DNA of 64,000 nucleotides from an uncultured Chitinophaga sp. (GCA_902168205.1 CABHOK010000003.1:62001-126000); one strand, 5' to 3'. Shown: positions 1-8,537, counted from the stretch's first letter. The notes: a model not told the origin generated them from the sequence alone. A program made the numbers and translations.

Positions 1-1
1 T

Positions 2-325
2 TTGACATTGAGGAAGAAAATGGAATTGGTAAAGGACGGTTTAACATCTATTGGACTATTCGATGAAGTACGTGAAATCTTCAACGAGATAAATGGGACA
101 TTTATACCCGTAAGAAATAAGGCAGCACATTCATTACCATGGTACGGTCAAGAGGAAATAGGATTTGGAGGTTTAGAATTTGAAAAAAGTAATGGCGAAA
201 TTGTTTTAAAGCAGGCCAAATTATCAATGGACGATTGGGGAAAGTTTTGTGATGATTTCAAAAATAAGATTAAGAAATTACGAGAGATTAAAAATAAAGT
301 AGCAAGTGTCGTTATTAAAAAATGA
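2..325 (+). CDS. Hypothetical protein, C-terminal part (cut by window edge)
   Basis: The reading frame is open from the window edge to a TGA at 323-325, about 107 residues, so this is probably the C-terminal part of a longer protein; the TTG at position 2 is not a credible start. It carries the stretch RNKAAHSLPWYG, a helix-like segment reminiscent of HEPN-type helical proteins, and a lysine-rich C-terminal tail. I do not recognise the family. It is AT-rich like the next genes and transcribed in the same direction. Function unknown. Confidence 0.55.
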   Translation: MTLRKKMELVKDGLTSIGLFDEVREIFNEINGTFIPVRNKAAHSLPWYGQEEIGFGGLEFEKSNGEIVLKQAKLSMDDWGKFCDDFKNKIKKLREIKNKVASVVIKK

Positions 326-333
326 CCCATGCC

Positions 334-358
334 TTTGTTGGTGTTCTTCACCAACAAA
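334..358. other. Perfect 10-bp stem-loop just after a stop codon
   Basis: TTTGTTGGTG and CACCAACAAA flank a 5-nt loop (TTCTT), 9 bases after the stop of the upstream gene. No T run follows on the plus strand, so it is not a classical intrinsic terminator. It could be an mRNA 3'-end structure or a remnant of a recombination site. Confidence 0.5.
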
Positions 359-536
359 ACACAGCCCACACCAATTTACTGTTAATTAAAATATACCTGG
401 TATATAGTTATATATATTCACATCGAGAGCTTTTTGATCTACAGGCTTAATCTACTATATTTCGTCTGCGATCGCTTATATAGGATGGGTTTTCTTATAT
501 CCGAACGTTAGCAGCATTTTTTTTAGACAAACTACA

Positions 537-1265
537 ATGGTAAATATTCAGGAAATACAAGAGAAAGAGTTATCAGACAGAATTATCGACCACGAAAAGA
601 AAGGTGGAGCGTTAAGAATTTGCGTGTTTAAAATTTCAGAGAACTACCTTGGGGAATTGCCAGATGAGTATTTAGCGCATCTAGTCACGGCTAGACAAAC
701 ATTGGAAAAACAAAACTACGAGTGGAATTTTCATCTTAATAAAGTTGCAGGCAAAGGACAATATAGGAATTTCAAATTTGCTACTATTGATTATGAAAAA
801 TTAGATTCAAGCGGACAGAAAATTGATTTAATACATTTTCTTGGGCCACATTTTGACATTGAAAAACATAAACCAATTGTTCGCGGACAATTAGGCAATG
901 AAACTTTAAACTCATATTTCTACTATGATACAGAAGAAAGTCCGGTTAATAAAGTTGACATGAACAAACTTGACGCAGATTTCAGGAAATTGTATACAGA
1001 GAACAAAGGTTGGTTTATTTGCACGTTGATGGAGCCACCCTACAACATGAGGCTTAGAAAAGAAATTCTTAAACGAGGGGAGTATGTTCTTGATTTTTTG
1101 GAATATTTTTTTGGCGATTTAAGCAAGCTTATAATTTATTCTTGGAATACGGATTGTTCAGTTGTTTTTGACGCAGGAAAGGAATGGTGGGGAAGTTACT
1201 TTTGGACAGTTTATAACCCAACAAAGCAGTGGTATATTGGAATAATAGCATCGGAGACGGATTAA
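537..1265 (+). CDS. Hypothetical protein, 242 aa
   Basis: A complete ATG-initiated frame, 242 residues, no signal peptide and no membrane segment, so probably cytoplasmic. The C-terminal third is rich in aromatic residues (for example WGSYFWTVYNP near the end), as in small compact alpha/beta domains. I do not recognise the family. It stands alone, with a 211-bp gap before and about 150 bp after. The upstream DNA has the boundary-like string GAACGTTAGCAGC at about 503-515. AT-rich composition fits the surrounding accessory genes rather than the core genes after 18 kb. Confidence 0.6.
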   Translation: MVNIQEIQEKELSDRIIDHEKKGGALRICVFKISENYLGELPDEYLAHLVTARQTLEKQNYEWNFHLNKVAGKGQYRNFKFATIDYEKLDSSGQKIDLIHFLGPHFDIEKHKPIVRGQLGNETLNSYFYYDTEESPVNKVDMNKLDADFRKLYTENKGWFICTLMEPPYNMRLRKEILKRGEYVLDFLEYFFGDLSKLIIYSWNTDCSVVFDAGKEWWGSYFWTVYNPTKQWYIGIIASETD

Positions 1266-1412
1266 AAAAAAACAGCGGCCAAACCTCACCGACTCCCACA
1301 TCAGTTTATACATCGCACAATGCGATCATATCGTTTAGCGCGCTCAATCAACTATATCTAGTTAGTGACTAACATTTTTATATTGCGTACGTTAAGCCGC
1401 CTATAGTTTTAT

Positions 1413-1844
1413 GTGAACGTATAAGCATAAATCCAAGAGTATATTTCGGATCAACCTGAACCAAAGCGCAACGACATGCAAGAATTGCATCGCATCATTC
1501 AGGAAATAATGCCGGCATGTAAATTATGGTTTTTGGATGGTAAAAACGGTACAGATAAAACTTTCTCTAATCCGAATATAGGCTATGGACTTTATACTAT
1601 AAAATATGTTGATGGAAAGACCAGAGATTTTTATCAAATTGGTATGAGTGCCAACAAAACCGGAATCTCTATCTATATACTTGGTCTCAATGATAAGACA
1701 TACTTAGCCAAAACGTACGGTGAAAAAATAGGCAAGGCCAGCGTAACCGGGTATTGCATTAAGTTCAAAGCTCTAAAAGATATCAATATAAAAATACTTG
1801 AAGCAGCAATACGATATGGGTTTGAAGAGGCTCAGTCTCAATAG
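1413..1844 (+). pseudogene. DUF1801-family gene with two in-frame stop codons
   Basis: The open part from ATG 1476 encodes 122 residues closely matching the intact DUF1801 (YdhG/YdeI-like) protein at 8071-8508, sharing NPNIGYG, TGISIYILG and KIGKASVTGYCIKF. The match continues upstream without gaps for another 63 nt, to a GTG at 1413. In that stretch codons 4 and 6, CAA in the intact copy, are TAA here (1422-1424 and 1428-1430). The first 21 residues are therefore lost unless translation begins at ATG 1476, which has no clear ribosome site. The family's function is unknown. Most likely a decaying paralogue; a shortened functional protein cannot be excluded. Confidence 0.8.
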
Positions 1845-1966
1845 AACGTTGAAATATACCCATTGCGGGAAAAGCATACAGTACTTGTTGTGCCGTAACA
1901 CTCAATAAACTATATCAATGCTTAAGTCGGCAAAATAATGGTCTCATACTCGAGGGTTTGCAGATA

Positions 1967-2158
1967 ATGAAATTAATCATGGATGAAAAGACTGGGATTA
2001 TTCTTTTTGTTATTATTTACATTGTTACATTTTTACTTCTTAAACGAAGAGGATCAAACAAACTTTATTTAAAGAGCTTAATTATTTCAATCAGCATGAC
2101 GATAATAGTTATGTTGACTTGGATCTTTTTTTGTTTGCAATTCATATTTGAAAATTAA
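1967..2158 (+). CDS. Small membrane protein, 63 aa
   Basis: ATG 1967 is preceded by GAGGG at 1952-1956, a good ribosome site, so it is preferred to the TTG at 1958. The product has two hydrophobic segments, roughly residues 10-24 and 38-60, separated by a basic loop (KRRGSNK), so it should span the inner membrane twice as a hairpin. No family is recognised. It stands alone between two damaged genes, about 120 bp after the DUF1801 remnant. Confidence 0.5.
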   Translation: MKLIMDEKTGIILFVIIYIVTFLLLKRRGSNKLYLKSLIISISMTIIVMLTWIFFCLQFIFEN

Positions 2159-2330
2159 CTCAAGCTTTTGTGCGATGCTTTTTGTTTGTGCTCTTCCTCT
2201 AACAGAGAACACTTAAAACCAATACCGGTTTTACTTTGAAAAAAACAATGCGCAAAAAGATTATCCGGATTTTTCGACTGTTACTTCTCTCGAACGCAAG
2301 CATATTAAATCGTAGTTGTAAATTTACCTC

Positions 2331-2691
2331 ATGGAACCATTAGATAACGAGAAAATTTACTATGTGTTTACATACTTTGGGTATCTCATGACAGACAATG
2401 AGAATATGGCATGGCAGCATTATACTTCCGTTTTTTAAGATGGAGGGGTCAACTGAGGAGCAAAAAGCAGCACGGACAAGGTTGCTTCTCAAGAAGGGGT
2501 GGATGACAGACAAACTGGAAGTATTACAACTGCTGGACAATGGCATTGATGTCTTCAAGGAAAAAGTAGTTCGAAGGATTTTGGGTGAGAGTGGAAGAGA
2601 GGTATTTCTTAACCTCTGTCCTAAATGTGGACGGCTGGCAAGAACACCATTTGCTAAACAGTGTAGATGCGGACATAGTTGGAGGGAGTAA
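2331..2691 (+). pseudogene. Zinc-ribbon protein gene broken by a one-base frameshift
   Basis: ATG 2331 opens a frame (MEPLDNEKIYY...) that ends at TAA 2436-2438, directly after a run of six T (2431-2436). Removing one T joins it to the next frame, giving about 119 residues with the C-terminal signature LCPKCGRLARTPFAKQC, then CGHSW. That layout, with CxxC and a second C..C pair as a zinc ribbon, matches a recurring Bacteroidota protein of unknown function as I recall it. The downstream frame alone has an ATG at 2398 but loses the conserved N-terminus. A real frameshift, a homopolymer sequencing error, or slippage on the T run are all possible. Confidence 0.75.
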
Positions 2692-2753
2692 ATTGTCTTT
2701 AAGAAGCTGCATCAAAGTATAAGCATTCGGCACGCACTATTAATAAATTGGCG

Positions 2754-3134
2754 ATGACTAAGGAAGAAGCATTAGAACAATTAAGTTTTCACAGTGGACG
2801 ACATCCAGACGTAGACTCTGATAAATGGACCAATGGATTTCTTCCATCTTTAAGACCGTTTAAGGGGTTGAACGAACCAGCGTTCAACAATCTGATGGAG
2901 TGCTTAAATGTCCTTAAAGATGAGATCAAACAAAGTAAAACTTTGGACAAGGAACTAATGTTAGACTTATGGACAATTTGCCATTACACCAAAGCCTGGG
3001 GTACTGATCCAATAGGAATGCTTAGAAGCAATAATCTCATCTCAGACGAGGAACTGGAAGAACTTACAAACTGGATAAACAAAATCTCCTATAAAGTTTC
3101 ATTCTGGCTAGAGGGATTAGAGGAGGAAGACTGA
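2754..3134 (+). CDS. Hypothetical protein, 126 aa
   Basis: Start taken at ATG 2754 (MTKEEALEQL), six bases after a TTG that could extend the frame. The acidic product is predicted to be mostly helical and soluble, with no signal peptide. A conserved-looking core includes WTICHYTKAWG near residues 78-88 and an acidic C-terminus ending LEEED. I do not recognise a family. It is a single gene between a frameshifted gene and a DUF4241 lipoprotein. Confidence 0.55.
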   Translation: MTKEEALEQLSFHSGRHPDVDSDKWTNGFLPSLRPFKGLNEPAFNNLMECLNVLKDEIKQSKTLDKELMLDLWTICHYTKAWGTDPIGMLRSNNLISDEELEELTNWINKISYKVSFWLEGLEEED

Positions 3135-3225
3135 ACTAATCACATGTAACACAAATAATACAATAGGATTAACTTTATGGTATATATGTTCACAGCACAC
3201 TATGCTATGAGCTAATCAAATTATT

Positions 3226-3954
3226 ATGAGAGTAACTTTAATTGCAATGGGATTCCTGGCTCTACTATTTGGTTGTAAACCCAAGACTGGTGTATCTGAC
3301 AAACTAGCGTTTGACTTAAAATCTGTTTTAGACACTGTGGACTTAGAGGAAGTTTCGATTGGAGAAATACATCTTCCAACTGGAAAAATCATTGCCGGTG
3401 ATCCCTTTTTCATCTATGATAATAAACCTTTCAAGACAAAAGTGAATCCGGGAAATTACCCTGTGAAGCTATTGATATACAAAGTCGAAGAAGATCATTA
3501 TCGAATTGCATTTGCCAAAATCCAATTTTCAGGCAATCAAGCAATACATTGGACTCTTGCTTTAACAGAAGACATAACAGACGAACAAATTAAAAGCCTT
3601 CAACCAGGAGAGTTCTTCGGATATGGAGTAGATGCTGGCCTTGGATGTTTTATTGATCAGGAGACCAATACCATATTCAACTCCGTCATGGACAAGTTCT
3701 CTAAAGACAATCCTGATAAGAACTACTACGATGATGTATTAGCTGAAGAATTTAGAACCACGTCTGGACAACATCCGCTTTCACGTGATCTTGGAGATTG
3801 GGACAATCATTTTCCAAAGCAAGGTGACAACCATAACGTGATTATGTTCGCTTCAGGCTGGGGTGACGGTTCTTATCCGACTTACTGGGGAACAGACTTA
3901 AATGGAAAGATTGTTGAACTGATAACAGATTTCATTGTAGTTGGTGGTGAATGA
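3226..3954 (+). CDS. DUF4241-family lipoprotein
   Basis: 242 residues. The N-terminus is a lipoprotein signal ending in LLFGC, with Cys17 as the likely lipidated residue, so it should be anchored in a membrane facing the periplasm or cell surface. The rest fits DUF4241: a GKIIAGDPF motif, then PGNYPVKL, GYGVDAGLGCFID, and near the end SGWGDGSYPTYWGTDLNG. The biochemical role is unknown; members are often found beside polymorphic-toxin immunity genes, but no toxin gene is visible nearby. It stands alone with about 90 bp upstream. Confidence 0.75.
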   Translation: MRVTLIAMGFLALLFGCKPKTGVSDKLAFDLKSVLDTVDLEEVSIGEIHLPTGKIIAGDPFFIYDNKPFKTKVNPGNYPVKLLIYKVEEDHYRIAFAKIQFSGNQAIHWTLALTEDITDEQIKSLQPGEFFGYGVDAGLGCFIDQETNTIFNSVMDKFSKDNPDKNYYDDVLAEEFRTTSGQHPLSRDLGDWDNHFPKQGDNHNVIMFASGWGDGSYPTYWGTDLNGKIVELITDFIVVGGE

Positions 3955-4010
3955 TTTACTGTGCTACCTATATTGAGTTTTTATAGGGAAAGGTTAAGCC
4001 AATTTTAGCA

Positions 4011-4150
4011 ATGAGAATGACGAGTTTCACTTTTAGAGATACTCTGAAAGTAAATGCTGACTATGGGACAATTGTTGCATCGTTTAATCTAGATTGAATG
4101 AGAATTTTTTTAAAGGTTATATTGACAAGGATGATATACAGGTTATATAA
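4011..4150 (+). pseudogene. Small gene remnant with a frameshift
   Basis: ATG 4011 opens 28 codons (MRMTSFTFRDTLKV...) to a TGA at 4095-4097. The next frame continues directly as LNENFFKGYIDKDDIQVI and stops at TAA 4148-4150. Together they make a plausible short protein of about 45 residues, so a single indel near 4092-4096 probably broke it. No family recognised; it may itself be only the tail of a longer gene. Confidence 0.4.
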
Positions 4151-4203
4151 ATTCACATCGTGTTACTGCTCCAAGCGTCAATACACTTTTGATAACCCAA
4201 GCG

Positions 4204-4707
4204 ATGAATGAAATTCAATTGACTAAAGCAGATAGGGAAACAATAAAAACCGACATTAAACTAACATCAATTTTGGGTTTGCTTTTTAGTGTCGTGCTGA
4301 TTGTATTGGTTTTTATAATTCCTTTAATACTCTATTTTATAGGTAAAACTGCAGGCGGATTTGCAAAGAGGAGTATGCAGATAATATGCTTGCTGCTACT
4401 TCCTTTTATTGCGGTTTCATGGAATAATATTTTAAAAGGTCTTGATTTAATTGTTGGACGAAAAATAAATTTCCAGACAACGGACTATCAAGTTAAAGAA
4501 ACGAAGGACGGATTTATGCTAAAGATAATATCGCCCTATAAAATAAATTTTGACTTGTTCATCATCCCGTCTACACTAAAGAATAATGATCCCATAACCG
4601 TTGAGATAGGGAAGTTAAGTAAAACGCTTTTGCACCTTTCTCAGGGCAACGAAAATCTTCTGGAGAGAATAGAGGAGGAAGTGGAGCAACGGTATAAAAA
4701 TGTATAG
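4204..4707 (+). CDS. Membrane protein, 167 aa
   Basis: Start taken at ATG 4204 (MNEIQLTKADRE) rather than the TTG at 4189. Two hydrophobic segments, at about residues 22-47 and 58-75, are followed by a soluble domain of about 90 residues ending in an acidic helix (NLLERIEEEVEQRYKN). That soluble part probably sits in the cytoplasm. Its last 8 bases overlap the start of the next membrane gene, so the two are probably translated together. Family unknown. Confidence 0.55.
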   Translation: MNEIQLTKADRETIKTDIKLTSILGLLFSVVLIVLVFIIPLILYFIGKTAGGFAKRSMQIICLLLLPFIAVSWNNILKGLDLIVGRKINFQTTDYQVKETKDGFMLKIISPYKINFDLFIIPSTLKNNDPITVEIGKLSKTLLHLSQGNENLLERIEEEVEQRYKNV

Positions 4708-5179
4708 TATGGGAAAAGGAATACGAACGGAATTACTTTGGTTACTGGGGGTAGTCATCTTGGCACAGTTGGTCTGGTATTCTATTCTGGGGCAGCTTCT
4801 ATTTAATGGCAGACTTTTAGAAATTCAAGACCATGATGCGTTTATAATTGTCCCAAAGTTGTTTTTGGTTGGGCTGACCTTCCTTGTTCTACTGTTATTT
4901 ATGTACGTTTTACGATGGATACACTCCAAGGCAATTAATAGAACTGTGATAATTTTTGCAGTAGTGGTGCTAACGATAGTATGGATTTTTCTATTTCTTG
5001 ACTGGTTAATTGGTTTGCAAAACATTCGCGATTTGGGGAAGTCTTGGCATACGGAAATAAACGGAGCAGACAGAGTTCCAATGACTTTACTTTCGCATGC
5101 AAGCCTGACCTTCGCGGTTGGAATAGTTGCTCTCTTTGATATGATAATCGGATATAAATTGATTGCAAAGAAAAAGTGA
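4700..5179 (+). CDS. Four-helix membrane protein, 159 aa
   Basis: Starts inside the end of the preceding gene (ATG 4700; ATG 4709 is an alternative just past that gene's stop). Four hydrophobic segments lie at about residues 11-30, 48-70, 80-102 and 132-153. Between helices three and four is a polar loop (IRDLGKSWHTEINGADRVP). No family recognised. The overlap with the upstream gene suggests a two-gene operon of membrane proteins, perhaps a complex. The bidirectional terminator at 5256-5284 follows. Confidence 0.55.
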   Translation: MYSMGKGIRTELLWLLGVVILAQLVWYSILGQLLFNGRLLEIQDHDAFIIVPKLFLVGLTFLVLLLFMYVLRWIHSKAINRTVIIFAVVVLTIVWIFLFLDWLIGLQNIRDLGKSWHTEINGADRVPMTLLSHASLTFAVGIVALFDMIIGYKLIAKKK

Positions 5180-5255
5180 AGACAATCACACTGCGGTATA
5201 TATCTTTGTTGGGAAGAACATAAGAAAGACAAAGTATAGCCAGTCACTAAAAACA

Positions 5256-5284
5256 AAGTTCCGATAGCATAGCTATCGGAACTT
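5256..5284. terminator. Bidirectional intrinsic terminator
   Basis: A 13-bp perfect stem, AAGTTCCGATAGC and its complement, encloses a 3-nt loop (ATA) between two convergent genes. On the minus strand it is followed by TTTGTTTTTAG, a good T tract, so it mainly ends the 7350-5322 operon. The core CCGATAG..CTATCGG recurs in part near 42515. Confidence 0.8.
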
Positions 5285-5321
5285 CACACTTCTTTCGTAG
5301 CATCGATTCGATATATATACT

Positions 5322-6608
5322 TTAATGCTTAATAATTATTCGTTTCGTAAACAGTTCTTTGCCTTGCGCTACATGAATATAGTATTCGCCTTCTGGCAAA
5401 TTAGCTGTGCTCAACTGAACAGCACCTTCTTTTAGACTCGCTGACCTTCGAAGCTGCCCCTGATTATCATAGAGTGAAACGTCATAGTTTAAAGATATTG
5501 ATGTCTCTGTTGGTGAACTGATTTGTTTTTCTGTTCCTGTATTTTCGATACTTATGACAATGTAATCATTTGCAGTATTTGGATATATGCCTACATTATA
5601 CAGACCGCTACAGTTAACGTAGAAGTACGCGTAGCTCATGTCTGTCCAGCCACAGCTGGCGGTATAGGCTCGCACGCCTACATAATGACTTCCACAGCCG
5701 TAGAAAGTGAATTCGTGGTTGTAAGCGCTCATCTGTTGAAACGATCCGTCCAGATACCACTCGTAGTCGTAATAGCCAGCACCTGCGACTTGTGGCACTT
5801 CTGCATATACATTTGCATAGCCTCCATAAAAAGTATTCTGCGGTATGTTCACTGCTCCAATGGTAGGACCAACCGATACATTCAGTCGCGTAGTAACGGA
5901 GGTGCTGGAGCACGGAGATGTGATCACCACTTCAACCCATCCCGGACCATTCCAGTTTGCAGTTGCCACAACTGAATTGCCGGAAGTAGTGTTTAGTGAA
6001 ATGTTACTGCTCTTCGTCCAGGTATAGGTGCCGCCGGCAAAATAGGGAACAGAGTATGTGGTGTTGCCGCAGATAAAAGAATTACTCGCTGATATTTTTG
6101 TGGCCACATAGTATTTCAGGTTTGTTGTACCATACGGAGTATCGTTCCACGCGTGTTCCATTAAAGGGTACTTGTTCCATTTCGATTTGTATCTTCCTGC
6201 TGTTGGTGTTGTGATAGCGGTGTGGTCGCCCGAACCCCACGAGACTTTTCCCGGATAAGTTTCCGAACAAACCTGGATATAGCTCCCGTCTGTCATGTAT
6301 ATATCTTCGTCTGTTGTAACGTAATAGCCGATCCATCGGGTTGGTCCACCTTCAGCGATGCTCCATGCATACCCATGACAATTAAAAGTTTGAGACGAAC
6401 TATAGCCGTTGGAGGTAATGAATTGAGTTCGGTTTGGACTGGCAAAGTAAGAATCCCAGTAAGCGCGATCTGCGTTAGACATTTCCGGAACAATATAGGC
6501 TGTTACGGCACTTCCTTTTGGGGTTCCGATATAGCTCAGTGTTTGTGCATTGATGTTTATACTCAACACGAGCAGATAGAAAAATAGTATACGTGATATA
6601 TTTTCCAT
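5322..6608 (-). CDS. Secreted NCHGYAW-type protein with T9SS tail
   Basis: 428 residues. A signal peptide (cleavage near NINAQ, residue 21) leads into a globular domain of about 140 residues with NCHGYAW (Cys77, His78), SGDHTAI (His129) and LMEHAWND (His152). A cysteine followed by later histidines is what papain-like NlpC/P60-type hydrolases use, so a secreted cysteine peptidase or amidase is possible but unproven. Two PKD/Ig-like beta domains follow, then a type IX secretion sorting domain at about 338-428 (YPNTANDYIVI...KRIIIKH). It is the second gene of an operon, 4 bp after 6613-7350, and ends at the terminator at 5256-5284. Confidence 0.7.
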   Translation of the reverse strand: MENISRILFFYLLVLSININAQTLSYIGTPKGSAVTAYIVPEMSNADRAYWDSYFASPNRTQFITSNGYSSSQTFNCHGYAWSIAEGGPTRWIGYYVTTDEDIYMTDGSYIQVCSETYPGKVSWGSGDHTAITTPTAGRYKSKWNKYPLMEHAWNDTPYGTTNLKYYVATKISASNSFICGNTTYSVPYFAGGTYTWTKSSNISLNTTSGNSVVATANWNGPGWVEVVITSPCSSTSVTTRLNVSVGPTIGAVNIPQNTFYGGYANVYAEVPQVAGAGYYDYEWYLDGSFQQMSAYNHEFTFYGCGSHYVGVRAYTASCGWTDMSYAYFYVNCSGLYNVGIYPNTANDYIVISIENTGTEKQISSPTETSISLNYDVSLYDNQGQLRRSASLKEGAVQLSTANLPEGEYYIHVAQGKELFTKRIIIKH

Positions 6609-6612
6609 AGTC

Positions 6613-7350
6613 TTAATTTTTTGAGAGGTATAGTTTTGTCTGACTTACAACATTGTCGAGCACGGCATAGTCTGCTACTACACCCTGATCCGTAAAGAAT
6701 TTATACTTTTCGTCACGGAGGGAATTCAACGCCGGAGTGTAGTTTGACTGCTTCAGTACGCGCGCCATAATCCATCCGGTAGTGCTATACGACAGCGATC
6801 CGTATACGTCGGGGTCTTTTTTCTTGGCGTTAAGTTTCTCTTGGGTAAGGGTTAGTAATGCTTTCCTGTTCCGGACGTCCAATGCAGCGAGTACACTTTC
6901 CTGGGCAAGTAAAATTTCTATCGCCATAATCTTGAACGAGTATTCTCCCTTTTTTTCTAATGACGTCTGAGCGGCTGCGCCAGCGGGGTTCATGGAAGTA
7001 TATTTCTCCAGCAGCAACGGTGCAACATCTTTTCGTTTTAGTAATTCACGGGCTCCGTTAAAATTTTCCTGCAACTTTTGTATACCTTCCTGAGGCGTAC
7101 TGAAAACCATAAGATCTCCCAGAAGCGGATAGTTGAGAAATGTCTCAATCAGGCCTTTTGTTGACATGGTTGAAAGGAGAGACTCGGGCACAGTGCAAGC
7201 ATCACGCTTATCCTGGTAGCTTTTCAAAGCGTTCCATTGTTCAGTTCCCCGCTTTACAGGGAAGTCGTACACATCATTTACTTTCTGTGCAAATCCGCCG
7301 GTAAGATCTACCAGCATTGCCAGCGCGATAATGAAATAGAATTTTTTCAT
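6613..7350 (-). CDS. Exported partner of the NCHGYAW protein, 245 aa
   Basis: The N-terminus MKKFYFIIALAMLVDLTGGFAQ is a signal peptide, so the product is exported. The mature part is helical, beginning VYDFPVKRGTEQW, and from memory resembles a Bacteroidota family usually encoded next to NCHGYAW proteins. No catalytic motif is visible. It is 4 bp upstream of the NCHGYAW gene, so the two are cotranscribed; an inhibitor, chaperone or binding partner of the putative hydrolase is a reasonable guess. Confidence 0.6.
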   Translation of the reverse strand: MKKFYFIIALAMLVDLTGGFAQKVNDVYDFPVKRGTEQWNALKSYQDKRDACTVPESLLSTMSTKGLIETFLNYPLLGDLMVFSTPQEGIQKLQENFNGARELLKRKDVAPLLLEKYTSMNPAGAAAQTSLEKKGEYSFKIMAIEILLAQESVLAALDVRNRKALLTLTQEKLNAKKKDPDVYGSLSYSTTGWIMARVLKQSNYTPALNSLRDEKYKFFTDQGVVADYAVLDNVVSQTKLYLSKN

Positions 7351-7648
7351 GGTGTAGTTGTTAGAGGGTAACTAATGAGTAACGTTAAAGAAGTGCGTCA
7401 ATAAAATTAAAAATCCGGGTGAGATATACCTTTGAGACACAATAAAAAAAATATTACGGTTGCAACTGTTATGCAGGGGTGTCCACGCTCAAATTGCAGT
7501 AATTGTTATTGCTATAAATATGCATTGTCGCATGAATAGTGTGCACGGTATGACATGCTGCGACATATATGTTTAATCTCTAAAGGGCAAAAAAAGAAAT
7601 AATAATATTCTTATATTGAATGGTAGATCCTAACTCCCTTTGAACAGT

Positions 7649-8032
7649 ATGAAACTAACTGGTTACTTAGCGATACTTCTGCTCCTGGCAAGCTGTGACT
7701 ACACAACAACCGGTGAGATTTGCAATCATAAAGGCGCGGACATCGAAGTTGTAATTTCACCCTTCGACAACTCGGACTATTCAATTTTGAAAAACGATCA
7801 GTTAACGTTGACCAGATGGGATACATTAGAACAGAAAGGATATTTTCAATTGAAGAGCGATGTTTGCGCACCGGTGGCGATGGGTATAAATAGCTTTGCT
7901 CCACAAGAACTCATGTTCAACTATATTGAAATAAGAAGTCTCACCGACACGCTGATAATTAGCAATCAGAAAGAGATCCATCAGCGATTCAAAGAAACAA
8001 AAAGATACCATTACAAGTGGATTATAGAATGA
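7649..8032 (+). CDS. Lipoprotein, 127 aa
   Basis: Start chosen at ATG 7649, which gives a lipoprotein signal (MKLTGYLAILLLLASC, lipidated Cys16); the TTG at 7640 adds three residues. The mature part is about 110 residues, probably beta-rich, with no recognised domain. It is divergent from the 6613-7350 operon across a 298-bp gap and 38 bp before the DUF1801 gene. In that gap TACCTTTG at 7427-7434 fits the Bacteroidota -7 element, but I see no convincing -33 box. Function unknown. Confidence 0.6.
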   Translation: MKLTGYLAILLLLASCDYTTTGEICNHKGADIEVVISPFDNSDYSILKNDQLTLTRWDTLEQKGYFQLKSDVCAPVAMGINSFAPQELMFNYIEIRSLTDTLIISNQKEIHQRFKETKRYHYKWIIE

Positions 8033-8070
8033 TGCTACATTGCCTACGATAATTTAAATGATGTTCTTAT

Positions 8071-8508
8071 ATGAACGTACAAAAACAAATAGAAGACTAT
8101 ATATCTGGTCATCCAGAGCCAAAGCGTAGCGACATGCAAGAGTTGCATCGCGTCATTCAGCAAATAAAACCAGCATGTAAATTGTGGTTCCTGGATGGTA
8201 AGAACAGTGAGAATAAAACTGTCTCCAATCCTAATATAGGCTATGGACATTACACCATGAAGTATGCAGAAGAAAAGATCAGGGAGTTTTATCAGGTTGG
8301 AATCAGTGCAAACAAAACAGGAATCTCTGTCTATATACTGGGTATCGATGATAAGACCTACCTGGCTAAAACGTATGGAGAAAAAATAGGTAAGGCCAGT
8401 GTGACGGGGTATTGCATAAAATTCAAAACGTTAAAAGATATAAACATTAAAATACTTGAAGCGGCAATACGGCATGGTTTTGAGATGTATAATGAAAAGG
8501 TGAGCTAA
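8071..8508 (+). CDS. DUF1801-family protein (intact copy)
   Basis: 145 residues, full length for the DUF1801 (PF08818-type, YdhG/YdeI-like) family. It begins with the typical HPEPKRSDMQELH segment, then ACKLWFLDGKN, NPNIGYGHY, TGISVYILG and KIGKASVTGYCIKFKTLKD. The fold is small alpha/beta and the product should be cytoplasmic; no enzymatic activity is established. It is the intact paralogue of the broken copy at 1413-1844 and provides the reference that shows where that copy is damaged. Confidence 0.85.
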   Translation: MNVQKQIEDYISGHPEPKRSDMQELHRVIQQIKPACKLWFLDGKNSENKTVSNPNIGYGHYTMKYAEEKIREFYQVGISANKTGISVYILGIDDKTYLAKTYGEKIGKASVTGYCIKFKTLKDINIKILEAAIRHGFEMYNEKVS

Positions 8509-8537
8509 TGTTTGTGCCTTTGCATGCATTAACTTAA

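Noticed and set aside
334-358. Intrinsic terminator after the first gene
   Set aside because: The stem is perfect, but no T run follows on the plus strand; recorded as a stem-loop only.
1476-1844. Reading the first DUF1801 copy as an ordinary intact gene
   Set aside because: Homology continues upstream through two stop codons, so an intact call would hide the damage.
5523-5975. Plus-strand frame of 150 codons across the NCHGYAW gene
   Set aside because: Antisense shadow of a clear secreted protein; no sensible leader, motif or start context.
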